This document shows, in pieces, positions 1 to 10,671 of a DNA stretch of 64,000 nucleotides. The notes under the pieces were generated by a model. It saw only the letters and a list, made by a program, of their open reading frames with translations. It ran no database searches and was not told where the DNA came from. The DNA is taken from contig JACEFZ010018306.1 in NCBI GenBank assembly GCA_014155875.1, positions 147,501 through 211,500 on the forward strand, written 5' to 3'. The translations under genes were made by a program, and so were the position numbers. The stretch is from Cepaea nemoralis. Taxonomy: Eukaryota > Mollusca > Gastropoda > Stylommatophora > Helicidae. The first letter of the stretch is position 1, and the number at the start of each line of letters is the position of its first letter.

Positions 1-1081
1 CTAAACAAAGCCATCCAGCAACTTTCCAGTGACAAGGCGCCTGGTCCTGACTCCATCTCAGTAGAGATATACAAGGCAGGTGTGCCGGTCTTAATAGAGC
101 AGCTTCACCAAGTCTTTACAAACATATGGGTGAACGAGACCATGCCCATGATTTCAATGACGCGACAATAGTCCACCTTTACAAACGTAAAGGAAACCGC
201 CAATCCTGTGACAACCACCGAGGCATCTCCTTGCTCTCAATCGCAGGGAAGATATTCGCCAGAACTCTTCTCAACCGTCTCTCGGTCCATCTCGATCAAG
301 GTCTTCTTCTTGAGAATCTATGTGGCTTCAGAAAAGAACTAGGAACTGTTGACATGATTGTTGCTGCAAGGCAGCTTCAAGAGAAATGACAGGAACAGAA
401 CTCTGAAATGTTCTCCACTTTCACTGACCTTACCAAAGCTTTTGATACAGTCAGCAGATAAGGACTGTGGTAGATTATGTCGAAATATGGCTGTCCATAA
501 ATGTTTATCCACATTGTGCGACTATTTCATGATGGTTTGCAGGCAAGAGTACAGGAAAATTGTGAACTGTCTGAGCCTTTATTGTCACCAATGGAGTGAA
601 GCAAGGATGTGTCCTGGCACCAACACTGTTCAGCCTTATGTTTTCAGCTATGTTAACGAATGCCTTCGAGAACAACGACATTGGAATAGACATCAACTAC
701 CGCATGGATGGAAAGTTGTTCAATCTCACAAGGCTGAAAGTCAAAACCAAAAATAACAGCGACACAGTCAGAGAACTGCTGTTTGCTGATGATTGCGCTC
801 TATATTCCAAGTCAGAGGTAGACATGCAACACAATGTTTCAGCTTTCTCATATGCATGTGCCAACTTTGGGCTCAATATCAACTTTGAGAAGACTGTAGT
901 TGTGTACAAGCCAGCTCCAGGGGATAATCACACCGTGCCGAATATCAAGGTGAACCGTCATAGACTAAGTGTTGTGGACAAATTCACCTGTCTTGGCAGT
1001 ACTGTGTCACAAGCTGCCACAATTGATGACGAAGTGAATGCAAGAATCTCCAAGGCCAGCGCGGCCTTTGCAGTGAGGTTT
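1..1081 (+). mobile_element. LINE (non-LTR retrotransposon) reverse transcriptase fragment, degenerate
   Basis: This is a piece of a non-LTR retrotransposon RT read in the plus direction; it enters from the left edge. Recognisable pieces fall in several frames: KAPGPDSISVEIYKAG near base 35, NHRGISLLSIAGKIFARTL around 215-275, KQGCVLAPTLFSLMFSAML around 600-655, and the catalytic LLFADDCALY around 778-808. The frames change at least twice and stops occur around 460-500, so the copy is dead. It matches the LINE at 27.9-31.7 kb almost base for base where both exist, but it keeps about 435 bp of RT (roughly 91-526) that the other copy lacks. It stops abruptly near 1075, where the other copy continues into the thumb region. 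Exact clade is not resolved. Confidence 0.85.
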
Positions 1082-1671
1082 TAAGCATCTGGTCCTAATT
1101 GCTCCTTTGTGGTGGCATGTTTTATTTCAGATGGGTCTGGCTGACCCTCTTATCTCCCATTCTGCCGTGGCTGGTTTACACATTAGGTCATGTTAACCGT
1201 AAGGTGTTAGGTGTCAGTCCCCATTCCAACCGCAGGATTCTAAACTAACACGTCAATCTCAACTGACTGGCTCCGCGATGTATCAAATGAAAACAGTGAG
1301 TTTTCAACCTTTGATAGCGCTCGCCGACTGGTGCCGTGGTGTCTGGGTGTTACGTTTGATCTGGACATCAAAGCTTTCTCAGACCTAGCATTACAGAAAT
1401 GATGGGGCGTGCGTGGTCAAAATTTAATTTTCTCTTGTTTTCAATCTCTGTTAGTTTTTCCTTATTCCTTGGTTGGGGGCTAGATTATTTTCTGGTGGAC
1501 AATTATTCTTTTACTTAGAGAATGATAGAATAATTCTTGTGGGCTCTTTAATTCCTTTCAAACTTGTGTAATTCAGATGCTGCCGGGGCTGTCCCGTCAC
1601 ATAGCTCCCCAATTTAAGTAGGTTCAGCAATGAAGCCTATAACAGAGCCTCGGCAGCATTCAAGAATGTAT
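1082..1671. other. Unassigned intergenic DNA
   Basis: I see no ORF with protein-like composition, no repeat shared with the rest of the window, and no RNA gene. T-rich stretches occur around 1420-1560. Confidence 0.5.
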
Positions 1672-2301
1672 CTAAGTTATCTCCCTTCTAGAACTGCCTC
1701 CAAGTCTGGGTTTCCAATATTCCTTGTGGCAGTGGGTTCTATGAGTCAAAAGAAATATCCCATGTCCATCATCCCAGGATAAATCTTGCAAATCTTTGCT
1801 CCTAGTGTTGTGTCGGATTTCCGGGCTATTGCTCGGTAATGACCTGTCCTCTGGAGGTTTTACTTTTTCCCAGCCGGGAAATTGCAAAATGTATAACAAG
1901 ATTCTCCTGCGCCGCAGAGAGACTGTTATTGTCCACTCAATTTCTGGCCCTTGTCCTATAAGCAGAGGAAGTGCCATCAGTGTTTTCTTAAAAGAATTGG
2001 TCGCAGTAATGTTGCTCCATTTTTCTTTTCCTCCGTCGGCCAAAGATCATAAAATCCTTTAATCTCCTCCTGTTGGCAGGAAATTGCTAAACATCATAAT
2101 TTTATGATGTGCATTCAACTCATACTTGCCTCTTTCTTGGTAGGGCGTCCGTTTACTCCCTCCTGATTTAAGAGTTTTCTTCCCTCGATAATTCTTTATC
2201 CATGTGCGTTCCTCTTCAACAAAGTTCCACTTTGAATCTGTGATTGAAAGTATAAGGCTAGTAGAAGTTGTCCAGCTTTGAGAAATCATGTTGTTCCCCA
2301 A
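1672..2301 (-). pseudogene. Transposon ORF1-like remnant, minus strand
   Basis: Two minus-strand open stretches (2301-2059 and 2043-1672) read as consecutive parts of one protein broken by a stop/frame change near 2050. The first ends in a basic segment with KNYRGKKTLKSGGSKRTPYQ. The second has WTITVSLRRRRILLYILQF and a proline-rich stretch after it. The composition (basic, Arg-rich block, then polar linker) resembles an RNA-binding ORF1 of a LINE, but I cannot name the family. It lies head-to-head with the plus-strand zinc-knuckle remnant starting at about 2268-2300. That geometry could reflect a 5' inversion during insertion. It could also be two unrelated fragments. Confidence 0.4.
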
Positions 2302-3540
2302 GAAACAAGGAGTGTCAGCTGGCTACGCTGGACACGGACTTTCGATCACCTAACAGCAAAAGAAAATGTGCCAACTGCCTGGGCAAGCAAGGAGCAAGAT
2401 ACTTGGGCTGTCCGTACCTCCAAAGACACAGGGACGTGTTAAAGATCGCCATTAACACCAAGACGCCATATAAGGAAGCAATGCGGAGGTTCGAAACAGG
2501 CACGGGCATCTCGCAAGATGAAAGAGCACAACTAAAAACCCAGATCGACGAGTTAAAGAAACAAGTCAAGCTGCTTCAAACACCGGCACCGATCAGCGAC
2601 AATGACAGGCTGCTTGCTGAAATAAAGGAGATCCAGCAAAATATCAAGCAAGAAGTCGAACATATGGCCGAGATGAAGAAGGAAAACGAAGAAATGCTAC
2701 GCACCATTAAAGCGAAGTGAGAGCTGCTGACAGCTGAAATGGAAATAATCCTAAACAAACTAACAGAGGCCGTGCAGGAGAACACAGAGAAACCGCAAGG
2801 CGAAACCCAACAAAAGACCGAACCGAAACCTAAAGATAAAGAGATCAGCCCACCCAAGACGCCGGAGAAACACAGGGGGAAACGAATATCATGCCAGACT
2901 TCTGAAAAACACCAAGACGAGTAACCTGAGGACGGCATGCAGTAGCCCGAACCGACCGTGGAGGAATGGAGGAGTGCATAGAAGCTGAGAAGAAACGGGC
3001 AATTCAAGAGGGACTCAGGCACGAGAAATACATAATTAGACAGGAAGCAGAAGGAAAGAAGGTGAAGATATTTAGGGGGAAACCGAAAGAATACCCTGAA
3101 ATACACTATAACTATGATACCGCATCGAGTACTATATAGATGATGGAGAGATCGTCCCATGGCTTACCACAGAGGAAACAATCGGAAGACAGCAAGAACT
3201 TAAACGTGAACGTGAAAAGAAAAAAAAATGCGCAAGGTGGTAAATAACATCGAAACGCTTCTACAGTCATTACACAGAAATGGAGGCAAAAATACCAAAT
3301 AAAAACTCCTTAAAAGGATTGCAACCAGTCAAGCCAGACAAGCCAGGAGCCTTCACTAGCAAAAGAAACCACCAGAGACGGGAACAAAGGACAGCCGCCA
3401 CCATCTCCCCAGTTGACGTCACAGACACAAAAGCCGATATAACCAGTGTCCGGATCAGGACCAATTCGTAAGAGTGCACAAGACAAGAATCAGGGTGACA
3501 TAACCCACAAACACCACGGATTTCAACAATAACTGACGCT
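2268..3540 (+). pseudogene. Degenerate gag/ORF1-like remnant with zinc-knuckle and coiled coil
   Basis: An open stretch of about 150 codons (2268-2720) contains CANCLGKQGARYLGCPYLQ, a C-x2-C...C arrangement like the degenerate zinc knuckle of Jockey/I-type LINE ORF1 (gag-like) proteins. It is followed by an Lys/Glu-rich helix predicted to form a coiled coil (about residues 80-150). A TGA at 2718-2720 interrupts it, and the same frame resumes to 2924 with more Lys/Glu/Pro-rich coding. After that, alternating frames keep a basic, protein-like composition to about 3540. No RT follows in this fragment. The zinc-knuckle reading is family knowledge; the assignment to ORF1 is inference. Confidence 0.45.
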
Positions 3541-3757
3541 GAGGAAGAAGGTTTAACGAGACCGAATTCGGAATTTTTGTTTTGAAAATTGGAATTGGAA
3601 CTATATTTAAAACGAGTAAGCTGGCTTATAAACAGCATGCTGCCTCTTGAACTGTAATACTTAGGCCACATTGAACGGCACAGTGGCTTGTAGAGAACAA
3701 TGTTAGATGCATGGTTCCTGGAAGTAGACTCAAATGTCGACCAATGTAAAGGTGAAT

Positions 3758-4943
3758 CCATCCATCCATCATGTGCCATGCCTATAAGGGTGGGCGGTCA
3801 TGTTCTGCCATATCACTCGATCACCAGAGTCGTTGATCAGCTCCGTGCTCCTTTCTCGACTATACCACGTGGCTAAGCCATCCAGGTTTTTACTTCTCGG
3901 TCTTCCCTTTGGTCTTTCCTTTTGATCTTGCCAGTCGTCACCAAGTTATCCAAGTCATTTCTTCTCATAACATGCCCAAAAAGTTGACTGTCTACGTCAA
4001 ATGACTCTACATCAGTTTCCGATCTTCATTTGTTTCTTGAAGAACGTGATCATTGGTTTTTCTGTCTGTACACGGTATTCTTTGCATTTTCCTCGGAAAC
4101 CACATTTCCACAACCATCAGATGTTTTTTTTTTTTCAGCTTCACTGCTCATTATCCAAGCTTCACATCCATACAAAAGTACAGGTTCTATGTAGCACATC
4201 AACACTTTTTCTCATTTCATTTGATATATTTTTCGGTCGCTCAGAAAGTCGTGGCGTGCTGATGAGCGTAATCTAGCCTAGGAATCAACATACAGCTGAA
4301 AGATGCTGGTGTTGACCGCAATATCCTGAAAACAGGATGGAAACGCGGGAAAAAAAAAAAAAAAAAAAAAAAAATATTTTTATTGGTCAGTATGTTTTTC
4401 ATCTGGCAAAAACTTACCTTTGCATTGGCAATTCTTGTTCTAATCTCTTCAAGGCATCTCCCATCAGATGTCAGATGACTGTTCCGAGATAACTGTATCA
4501 ATTCACTTGCTTAAGAATATTCCCATACATTGTGGTATTTCCTTCTTCCCAGTTACGACCATAATCTGTATCTTCTTAATATTGAGTTCTAATCCTAGTT
4601 GTTCACTGTGTACAACAACCACATCTACTAAATTTTGCAGGCCCTGCTCATTGTCTGCAATCAAGACTGTATCATATGCATATCTAATGTTATTGATGTA
4701 TCGTCCCCCAACGTTGATTCCTTCCATATCTTCTATATTTCTGAAAATATTTTCACTGTATAGGGAAAACAGATCTGGAGACATGATAGTCAATGTCTCA
4801 CACCTCTTTTAATAGGCTGATATTGACCTACATCGTTATCAATTCTGATGGCAGTTTGTTGTTTCCAATATTTATTTTCACACGTCTAAGGTCTTTTCCA
4901 TCAATTTTTAGATCTTCAAGCATCCTTATCATGTTGACATGAT
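3758..4943 (-). mobile_element. RTE-like LINE, 5'-truncated and rearranged fragment
   Basis: The minus strand matches the complete LINE at 21616-24829 over its 3' part: the same 3' tail of ATGG units (plus-strand CATC repeats at about 3758-3770), the same terminal coding region, and an RT palm segment near 4503-4793. The palm carries a YADD-type box mutated to YAYDTV, so it would be inactive. Compared with the complete copy it has internal deletions and a SINE insertion at 4234-4373. It is truncated near 4943, where similarity ends after the segment meaning 'HVNMIRML' in the complete element. Confidence 0.8.
4234..4373 (+). mobile_element. SINE-A, 5'-truncated copy with poly(A), inserted in LINE
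   Basis: The segment equals the 3' half of the SINE-A family seen complete at 26892, 27382, 46391 and 60514 (GAGCGTAATCT, then CTGAAAGATGCTG) and ends in about 26 A residues. It interrupts the LINE sequence. The flanks are ATATTTTT at 4226-4233 and again at 4374-4381, an 8-bp target duplication. The tRNA-like head is absent. Confidence 0.75.
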
Positions 4944-5487
4944 ATTAAGTTAAAATTTATCAGACTACGCTAAAAAGTCTATAAATGTATGACAATTGTA
5001 TTAAAATGTGATTTAAAATATTTTCATATACGGAATTGTATATGTCGATTTTTATAAGATGTAATCTCAGCATCGTAACTTGATTGCTTCTTTACAAACG
5101 TGACTTTTTGTGCACATTTGTCAATAAGGATCAAATTATGACACTAAGAAATAAATTTGCATTGGTAATTTATGTCTTGTAAACGACGATAAATTATTGT
5201 TCCTAAATTTTTGTATAATAACCAGGGGACATTACTCTAAATTGTTGGTGATATGTAAATATGTATTGTAACCATTAACATGTGTGCTTGATAAATAACA
5301 TGTCAATGTAATGTCGTTTAGATATGGACAGTATAGTGCCAAAACTGTTGACCTTCATTAGAAACTCTAATCAGAGGTCTGATGATGGAGCTATCTCAGA
5401 GGGAGATGCTCACGGCTTGACCTGATTATTTTAGTATTTTTGTTCTTGGTTGTGAGGTAGGGGCCAGTTTAGCCGATACCTACCGGA
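4944..5487. other. AT-rich DNA before the LTR element
   Basis: No coding potential or known repeat was recognised. At 5376-5405 there is CTGATGATGGAGC followed by a near-complementary stretch, a type of sequence seen at termini of some Penelope-like elements, but it lacks further support. Confidence 0.4.
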
Positions 5488-5492
5488 CTAGC

Positions 5493-6329
5493 TGTGTGAC
5501 AACGAGGTAATGCCCATTAAATAGATTGTACTTGACTGTTGTACTTCATAGTGCAACATAATTGGTGTATACATATTGTTTACTATTCACCTGTATATAT
5601 TTATTATAATTGTTAAGGTATAATGTTCGACTTTGACATGTTTAATAACACCTAGATATATATTGTACATGAAAGGAACTCCTTTCATGAAAAAGGGGTG
5701 TGGAGAGTGTCAAGGTCTCACATCCGAGGTTGCGACGTGTTGTCTGTACCAACGCCAGACAACATAACAACACGCAACCCTGAGTGATGTTAAACACTGC
5801 AGAGAGAACGCGGCGTCTTCGACGACGCCCGGATAAGCAGCCAAGCACAGCAATTGAGCAAAGCTTAAAACGACCGCTGGTCAGCAGTACACCCCGTGAA
5901 CCTTGCAGGGGTCACACTAGCTGACGTGAGCGCCGACTGGCGTGTAGCGTGTAGAACGCCAGAACTGGCAGACGGGTTTAGGTGTTTGAATGGACAGGTC
6001 GCATGGGTATGCGAGGAGTGTTTGAATCTGCATTGAGAGCTAGCCTGTACGACAGTGGGAGACTGGTTCGAACGCTTGAATAGTTTGACTTGTAAGTGAG
6101 GTGTTTATTGCTTGCATGTATCATTATGTATTGTAGTGATATTGCTCATGCCGTAATGATTGCTATGGATTGTCAGTGCGCGATGTTTGTGCGATAATAA
6201 ATGCAGCGCGTAAATAAAGCTTGTGAATAATACTTTCGGATATTCACTTCGTGTGATTTGATAGTTTGATATTGCTTCACACTTGCCAGAAAACGAGCTA
6301 CTTATCTTGCTCTACGCAAGGCTCTGACA
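5493..6329 (+). repeat. 5' LTR of the Gmr1-like element
   Basis: Starts TGTGTGACAACG and ends GGCTCTGACA; 837 bp, matching the right LTR at 10672-11512 (841 bp) almost throughout. Two AATAAA polyadenylation-type signals lie near 6198-6218. A palindrome-like ACTCCTTTCATGAAAAAG segment sits near 5680. The end of this LTR at 6329 is fixed because the right copy diverges after the same GACA. Confidence 0.9.
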
Positions 6330-7013
6330 AGTGCGAACGTGGTGGCTTTCGTCCGGGTTTTGAACCAAATGCGAACTTGTAAATTTTTTTTTTCGAGTTT
6401 GAAGTGAATGTGAACATGCCGATAGAAGTGCGCAAGTCATAGATTAAGGTAAAGTAACGAATTAATAGAGTTGATTTAATTAAATTATAAGTGTGAAGAT
6501 ATTATTTGAAGCCAACCGAGGCGTCTTCAGACTTATCACTAAATTCAACAACTGTTGTACCTAAAATCCAAAATGGCGGCCGTGCCCTTGAATGTCATTG
6601 AGTAGGGTTAGTGTGAGCGTGAAAGTTGTTGATTGTGGTAACGACTAACAATAATACTTGACAGCATACAAACCTTTACAGACTTCAGTGACATTACACA
6701 CACCATACATTTAGAAACGTTCTAATTTTGTTTAGTTTAAAAAGTACAGGGTTTTTGTGTCAACTTTGCCTGAGTCTGGTGAACTTCAAAAATTTCTTTT
6801 GTGCGTCAACCTGAAAGACGTTCCAGTGTGATTTCGAGCACCACTGAACAGCACATTACCCAAGGATTACTTGAGTATAAAATTTTTTTTGTCATCTCTC
6901 TTTATACTTTCGTTAGTCTGGCTTTAGACATTAACTGTGCTAGAAATATTTGTAACTTACTAACACCATAAGTAATTTTGTTTATATTTATTCCATCATA
7001 CCTATTGTTCATC
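6330..7013 (+). other. Leader between 5' LTR and gag
   Basis: Untranslated leader of the LTR element. A primer-binding site should lie directly after 6329, but I cannot match AGTGCGAACGTGGTGG to a specific tRNA 3' end. The leader holds stops in all frames and T-rich stretches. Confidence 0.5.
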
Positions 7014-8201
7014 ATGTCTTCTTTGAACGATTTCATTGAAATGGGTTTAAAAATGAATATGTCTGGTGAGGGATTGAGAACATGGAGTGAAAGTAAATAT
7101 GCAGAATATCTTGTGAAACAAGAACAGATGATTGAGCGGAATGAAAGAGCTGCCGAAAGGGCGTTGAAAATGAAAGAGGCAGAAGCAGAAGCTGCTCTAA
7201 AGCAATCAGAAGCTGCTCTGAAAAGTAAAGAGGCAGACTCAGAAGCTGCTTTAAAGCTTCAACAAGCACAATCAGAAGCGGCAGTGAGGCAAGCTGAGAT
7301 CTTAGCCCAAAGTAAGAGAGAAGAGCAAGAAACACAACTGAAAATTGAACAGCTAAAAGCTGTGAATAGAGAAACAGACAAAGATCAACCTCATAAAAAG
7401 TACCAAGGTCTGATCAGAAGTTACAACACAGGTGATTGCATAGCAGCATTCACTCAAAATTTTGAATTTGTTATGGATCATTACAAAATTCCAAAACCTG
7501 AATGGGGGATAGTATATGTAAGAAGTCTTTCTGGGGAACCTCTTAAAGTCATAGAGTCGATCCCAAATGACCTGAAAGAAGATTATCTTTACATTAAAGC
7601 AAAAATTATGTCACATTTTTTGCTAGATGAATCAGGTTATAGAGAACAGTTTAGGAAGTTGTCTCCTAAGCCAACACACACGTTCTCTGATTACATCTCA
7701 GAAATTCAAAATATCTTTTCTAAATGGCTGTCAGCAGCCAAAGTAAATGGAATTTATGACAAATTAGTTGATCTTATGTTGAGAGATAAGATTATCGCAT
7801 CTCTCCCACCCCCCTTTTCTAAATTTTTGTTGGAATGTCAGTGTGAAAGTGTTCAACAGATTGAAAGTCGTGGCTCTGGTTATTTTGCAGCCAATAAGCA
7901 TTGTTTCTCTAGTAGTCTGACCAGCACAGACTTTGTAGCAGCAGCTACATATGGCAAATATCAGGCAGGGTCAAATACCAACAAAGACCTTATAAACAAG
8001 CTGCAGAGAAATTGTATCAGTGCAAATATTGCGATTATAAACACAATGAGAATGATATGTGCGACCAACACCCTGGGTACACTAGCGTACTTGCAGAATT
8101 ACATTTCTAAGCAAGATAAAGAAAGGAAGAACTACAGAAAAGTTACCAAATGTTATCTTTGTAAAGCTTATGGTCACTGGCGTAAAGATTGTAAAGGCTA
8201 G
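7014..8201 (+). CDS. Gag polyprotein of the Gmr1-like LTR element
   Basis: The first ATG giving a protein that matches the second gag in the window is at 7014; the frame is open upstream only through a TTG. The product is 395 residues. The N-terminal third is an alanine/glutamate-rich coiled coil with repeated EAEAALK-type units (roughly residues 40-125). Next comes a capsid-like domain with KKYQGLIRSYNTGDCIAAF and LSPKPTHTFSDYISEIQ. The C-terminus is a CCHC zinc knuckle, CYLCKAYGHWRKDC (C-x2-C-x4-H-x4-C), which in this family binds the element's RNA. The frame is intact. The gag at 48777-49592 shares the start, coiled coil and capsid layout but lacks the knuckle. Confidence 0.88.
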   Translation: MSSLNDFIEMGLKMNMSGEGLRTWSESKYAEYLVKQEQMIERNERAAERALKMKEAEAEAALKQSEAALKSKEADSEAALKLQQAQSEAAVRQAEILAQSKREEQETQLKIEQLKAVNRETDKDQPHKKYQGLIRSYNTGDCIAAFTQNFEFVMDHYKIPKPEWGIVYVRSLSGEPLKVIESIPNDLKEDYLYIKAKIMSHFLLDESGYREQFRKLSPKPTHTFSDYISEIQNIFSKWLSAAKVNGIYDKLVDLMLRDKIIASLPPPFSKFLLECQCESVQQIESRGSGYFAANKHCFSSSLTSTDFVAAATYGKYQAGSNTNKDLINKLQRNCISANIAIINTMRMICATNTLGTLAYLQNYISKQDKERKNYRKVTKCYLCKAYGHWRKDCKG

Positions 8202-8295
8202 TCAATGACCAAAAAGGCTAAAGCAGCCATGCTTGACAGTTCTTCGTCAGAAGATGAAAGTGTACCAGATCACCCAGTAAACTCAGCACATTCCA

Positions 8296-8862
8296 TTGAA
8301 GTGTTCCATCAGGAAAAAGTGTACCATTTGTGATCAATTTCATGAGGATGGCGTGTTAACATGCGGCCATTCTATACCTGTTACCAGTGAGGAGGCCAAT
8401 TCTGTAGTAAACTCCAAAGGTACACTAAACATCTACCAGGGGTATGTTAATGGTAAAGCTGCCACAGTTTTACGTGATAGCGGGAGTACTCTCATTGGTG
8501 TAAAGAGAGATTATATTTTACCATCACAATATAGTGGTAAATATGTCACATGCAGGACATTCTCAGGGAACATAGAGAAATATCCACTTGCAAGGGCATA
8601 TATAACTACACCATTCCTTACAAGAAAGGTTAAATGCCCAGCATTAACCAATCCTTGCTGCGATATTATCATTGGAAACCTTCCTGAAGTAAATGACATA
8701 CCACATGAAAGCAGTACATCAACTGTCAGTTGTAATATTGATACTACCATTTCACCTTCATCACCAATCGCCATTCATGATGTATTACCACCTGTAAATG
8801 AATGTACATATACCAACCTGGCTACGCCAGAACATACATGTAATTGTGTGAATGTAACATGA
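8296..8862 (+). CDS. Retropepsin-like protease segment of pol
   Basis: The open frame begins before the first ATG, so the start is nominal; expression probably depends on a shift or readthrough from gag, which lies in another frame. The catalytic-type motif LRDSGSTLIGV (D-S-G) occurs about 60 residues in, and CDIIIGNLP resembles the second conserved loop (ILG-like) of retroviral-type aspartic proteases. Such proteases act as dimers and cut the polyprotein. A TGA at 8860-8862 separates this from integrase in the same frame, so pol is disrupted here unless the stop is read through. An upstream Cys/His cluster (CTICDQFHEDGVLTCGH) may be an extra zinc site. Confidence 0.75.
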   Translation: MKCSIRKKCTICDQFHEDGVLTCGHSIPVTSEEANSVVNSKGTLNIYQGYVNGKAATVLRDSGSTLIGVKRDYILPSQYSGKYVTCRTFSGNIEKYPLARAYITTPFLTRKVKCPALTNPCCDIIIGNLPEVNDIPHESSTSTVSCNIDTTISPSSPIAIHDVLPPVNECTYTNLATPEHTCNCVNVT

Positions 8863-10410
8863 ATGTGTGATGAGAATGATCGTTGTAATGTAGTAAATGC
8901 AGTAACTAGATCTACTGCACAGATGCAAGATCGAATCGATCAAACAGAGGCTTTACAACGTGTACGTCCATTTGTAACATCTCCTGAGACAACTAGGGAG
9001 ACGTTTATAACATCTCAAAAAGCCGATCGATCTCTGCAAAAGTATTTTAAACTTGTAGGCCAAAAGCCAAGAGTAGCAAAGAATGCTCAATGGTACTTTG
9101 CTCTGAAGAACGGAATTCTAACACGGTACTACACCAAAGGTTCCAGCACTATAGAACAAACAGTGCTACCGTTAGAAAACCGCAAACAAGCATTGAATCT
9201 AGCTCATGACATACCCTTTGCAGGTCACATGGCGTATGCTAAAACTAGAGCAAGGTTACTTACTCAATTTTATTGGCCAAAGTTTTGCAACGATACCAAA
9301 CAGTATTGCAGATCGTGTGACATCTGTCAAAAGCTTGTCAAAAAGGGTAAACACCCACAAGCTGAATTGCAAGTTACTGAATTGGCTAGTAGACCGTTTG
9401 AAAAGATCTCGGTCGATATAGTTGGTCCTCTGAACCATATAACATCTAAAGGTAATAGTTACATTGTAACACTCATTGATCTATGTACTCGATGGCCAGA
9501 AGCGATTCCAATGAAGAACATAACTTCCAAAGACATCATGGAAGTGTTCTTTCATATTTTTGCGAGGGTAGGATTCCCTGATACCATCCTTTCAGATCGG
9601 GGTAGCCAGTTTATTTCCTTAGCTACACAAGCCTTTACCAAAATGTTGGGTGTTAAACAATGCTTCAACAGTCCATACCACCCACATTCGACCGGTATAG
9701 TGGAAAAGATTAATGGCGATATGAAACATATGCTCTCTAAGGTAACCCAAGAACATCCTGAAGATTGGGATACTTATCTGCCTGCAATTTTGTTTGCATA
9801 TAGGGAAGTGCCCCATTCCAGCACTGGGTTCTCACCATTCGAAATGTTATATGGTGCACAACCACGTGGCCCATTATCTCTGTATGAATCTATGTTGACT
9901 GAAAGTACAACTTTGTCTATACCCATTTCACCATATGACCATGTAACATCATTGCGTGATAGAATTATGAAATCATGTATATTAGCTAAAGAAGCTCTCC
10001 AAAAATCAGGAGCTATTTACCGACAATATGCTAACAGAGGAAATAGAACTATTACACTGACACCAGGACAGGACGTTCTTCTTCTTTTGCCAAGTGATAG
10101 ACATCTCCTAACTGACTCATGGCAAGGACCGTTCAAAGTGCTACGACAAATTTCGACTGTAGATTACGAGATTGCAGTTAGGGACAAACATAAAATTTTC
10201 CATATTAGCATGCTCAAACCATATCACCACAGGCAAGACGAACAAGTAGAGACTGCAGCAAGCACCTCCATAGTGGACCAGACGGACGACAACGACACTG
10301 ACGAGATACCGACACCAGTTCTTGACACGACGACCAACTTACAGGACATTAAGGTAAATCCTAAACTGACGCAGACACAGACTGACAGTTGCAGACAACT
10401 GATACAATAA
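8863..10410 (+). CDS. Integrase segment of pol
   Basis: A 515-codon open stretch in the same frame as the protease. Visible in order: an N-terminal zinc-binding HHCC module (HDIPFAGH ... YCRSCDIC, roughly residues 110-155), then the rve catalytic core with D in ISVDIVGPL, D in LSDRGSQF and E in VEKINGDMK (the D,D-35-E set). C-terminal is a GPY/F-type module containing WQGPFKVL and KIFHISMLKPY. This enzyme inserts element DNA into chromosomes. All key residues are present, so the integrase itself looks undamaged. In standard Ty3/Gypsy order integrase would end pol. Here the same frame continues, after a TAA, into RT. Confidence 0.9.
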   Translation: MCDENDRCNVVNAVTRSTAQMQDRIDQTEALQRVRPFVTSPETTRETFITSQKADRSLQKYFKLVGQKPRVAKNAQWYFALKNGILTRYYTKGSSTIEQTVLPLENRKQALNLAHDIPFAGHMAYAKTRARLLTQFYWPKFCNDTKQYCRSCDICQKLVKKGKHPQAELQVTELASRPFEKISVDIVGPLNHITSKGNSYIVTLIDLCTRWPEAIPMKNITSKDIMEVFFHIFARVGFPDTILSDRGSQFISLATQAFTKMLGVKQCFNSPYHPHSTGIVEKINGDMKHMLSKVTQEHPEDWDTYLPAILFAYREVPHSSTGFSPFEMLYGAQPRGPLSLYESMLTESTTLSIPISPYDHVTSLRDRIMKSCILAKEALQKSGAIYRQYANRGNRTITLTPGQDVLLLLPSDRHLLTDSWQGPFKVLRQISTVDYEIAVRDKHKIFHISMLKPYHHRQDEQVETAASTSIVDQTDDNDTDEIPTPVLDTTTNLQDIKVNPKLTQTQTDSCRQLIQ

Positions 10411-10671
10411 TACAGGACGATCTTTTCTGACAGCCCAGGACAGACAGATTTAGTGCAACATCAAATCATCTTAACATCTGACATTTCTATTAAATGTAGA
10501 CCATATTCCATCCCTATACACTATAAAGAAAAACTTCATCAAAAAATCATTGATTTAGAAGCAAATCATATCATTCGACGTTCACAATCTCATTTCTGTT
10601 CACCAATAGTTTTAGTACGCAAAAAGGACAACACTATTAGAATTTGTGTGGACTATCGTAAACTCAATAGC
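10411..10671 (+). pseudogene. Truncated start of reverse transcriptase
   Basis: Translation in the pol frame shows the conserved Gypsy RT opening: KCRPYSIPIHYKEKLHQKI, then SPIVLVRKKDNTIRICVDYR ending at KLNS. The palm, the YVDD-type active site and RNase H are missing. The right LTR starts within two codons. The expected polypurine tract before the LTR is also gone. The junction has short homology: RT reads AGCTGTGTCACAGCGAGG and the left LTR start reads AGCTGTGTGACAACGAGG. Confidence 0.85.

Noticed and set aside
6978..7013. Upstream extension of the Gmr1-like gag from a TTG codon
   Set aside because: The second gag starts at the residue equivalent to the ATG at 7014.
7033..7335. Minus-strand Leu-rich frame
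   Set aside because: It is the complement shadow of the gag coiled coil.
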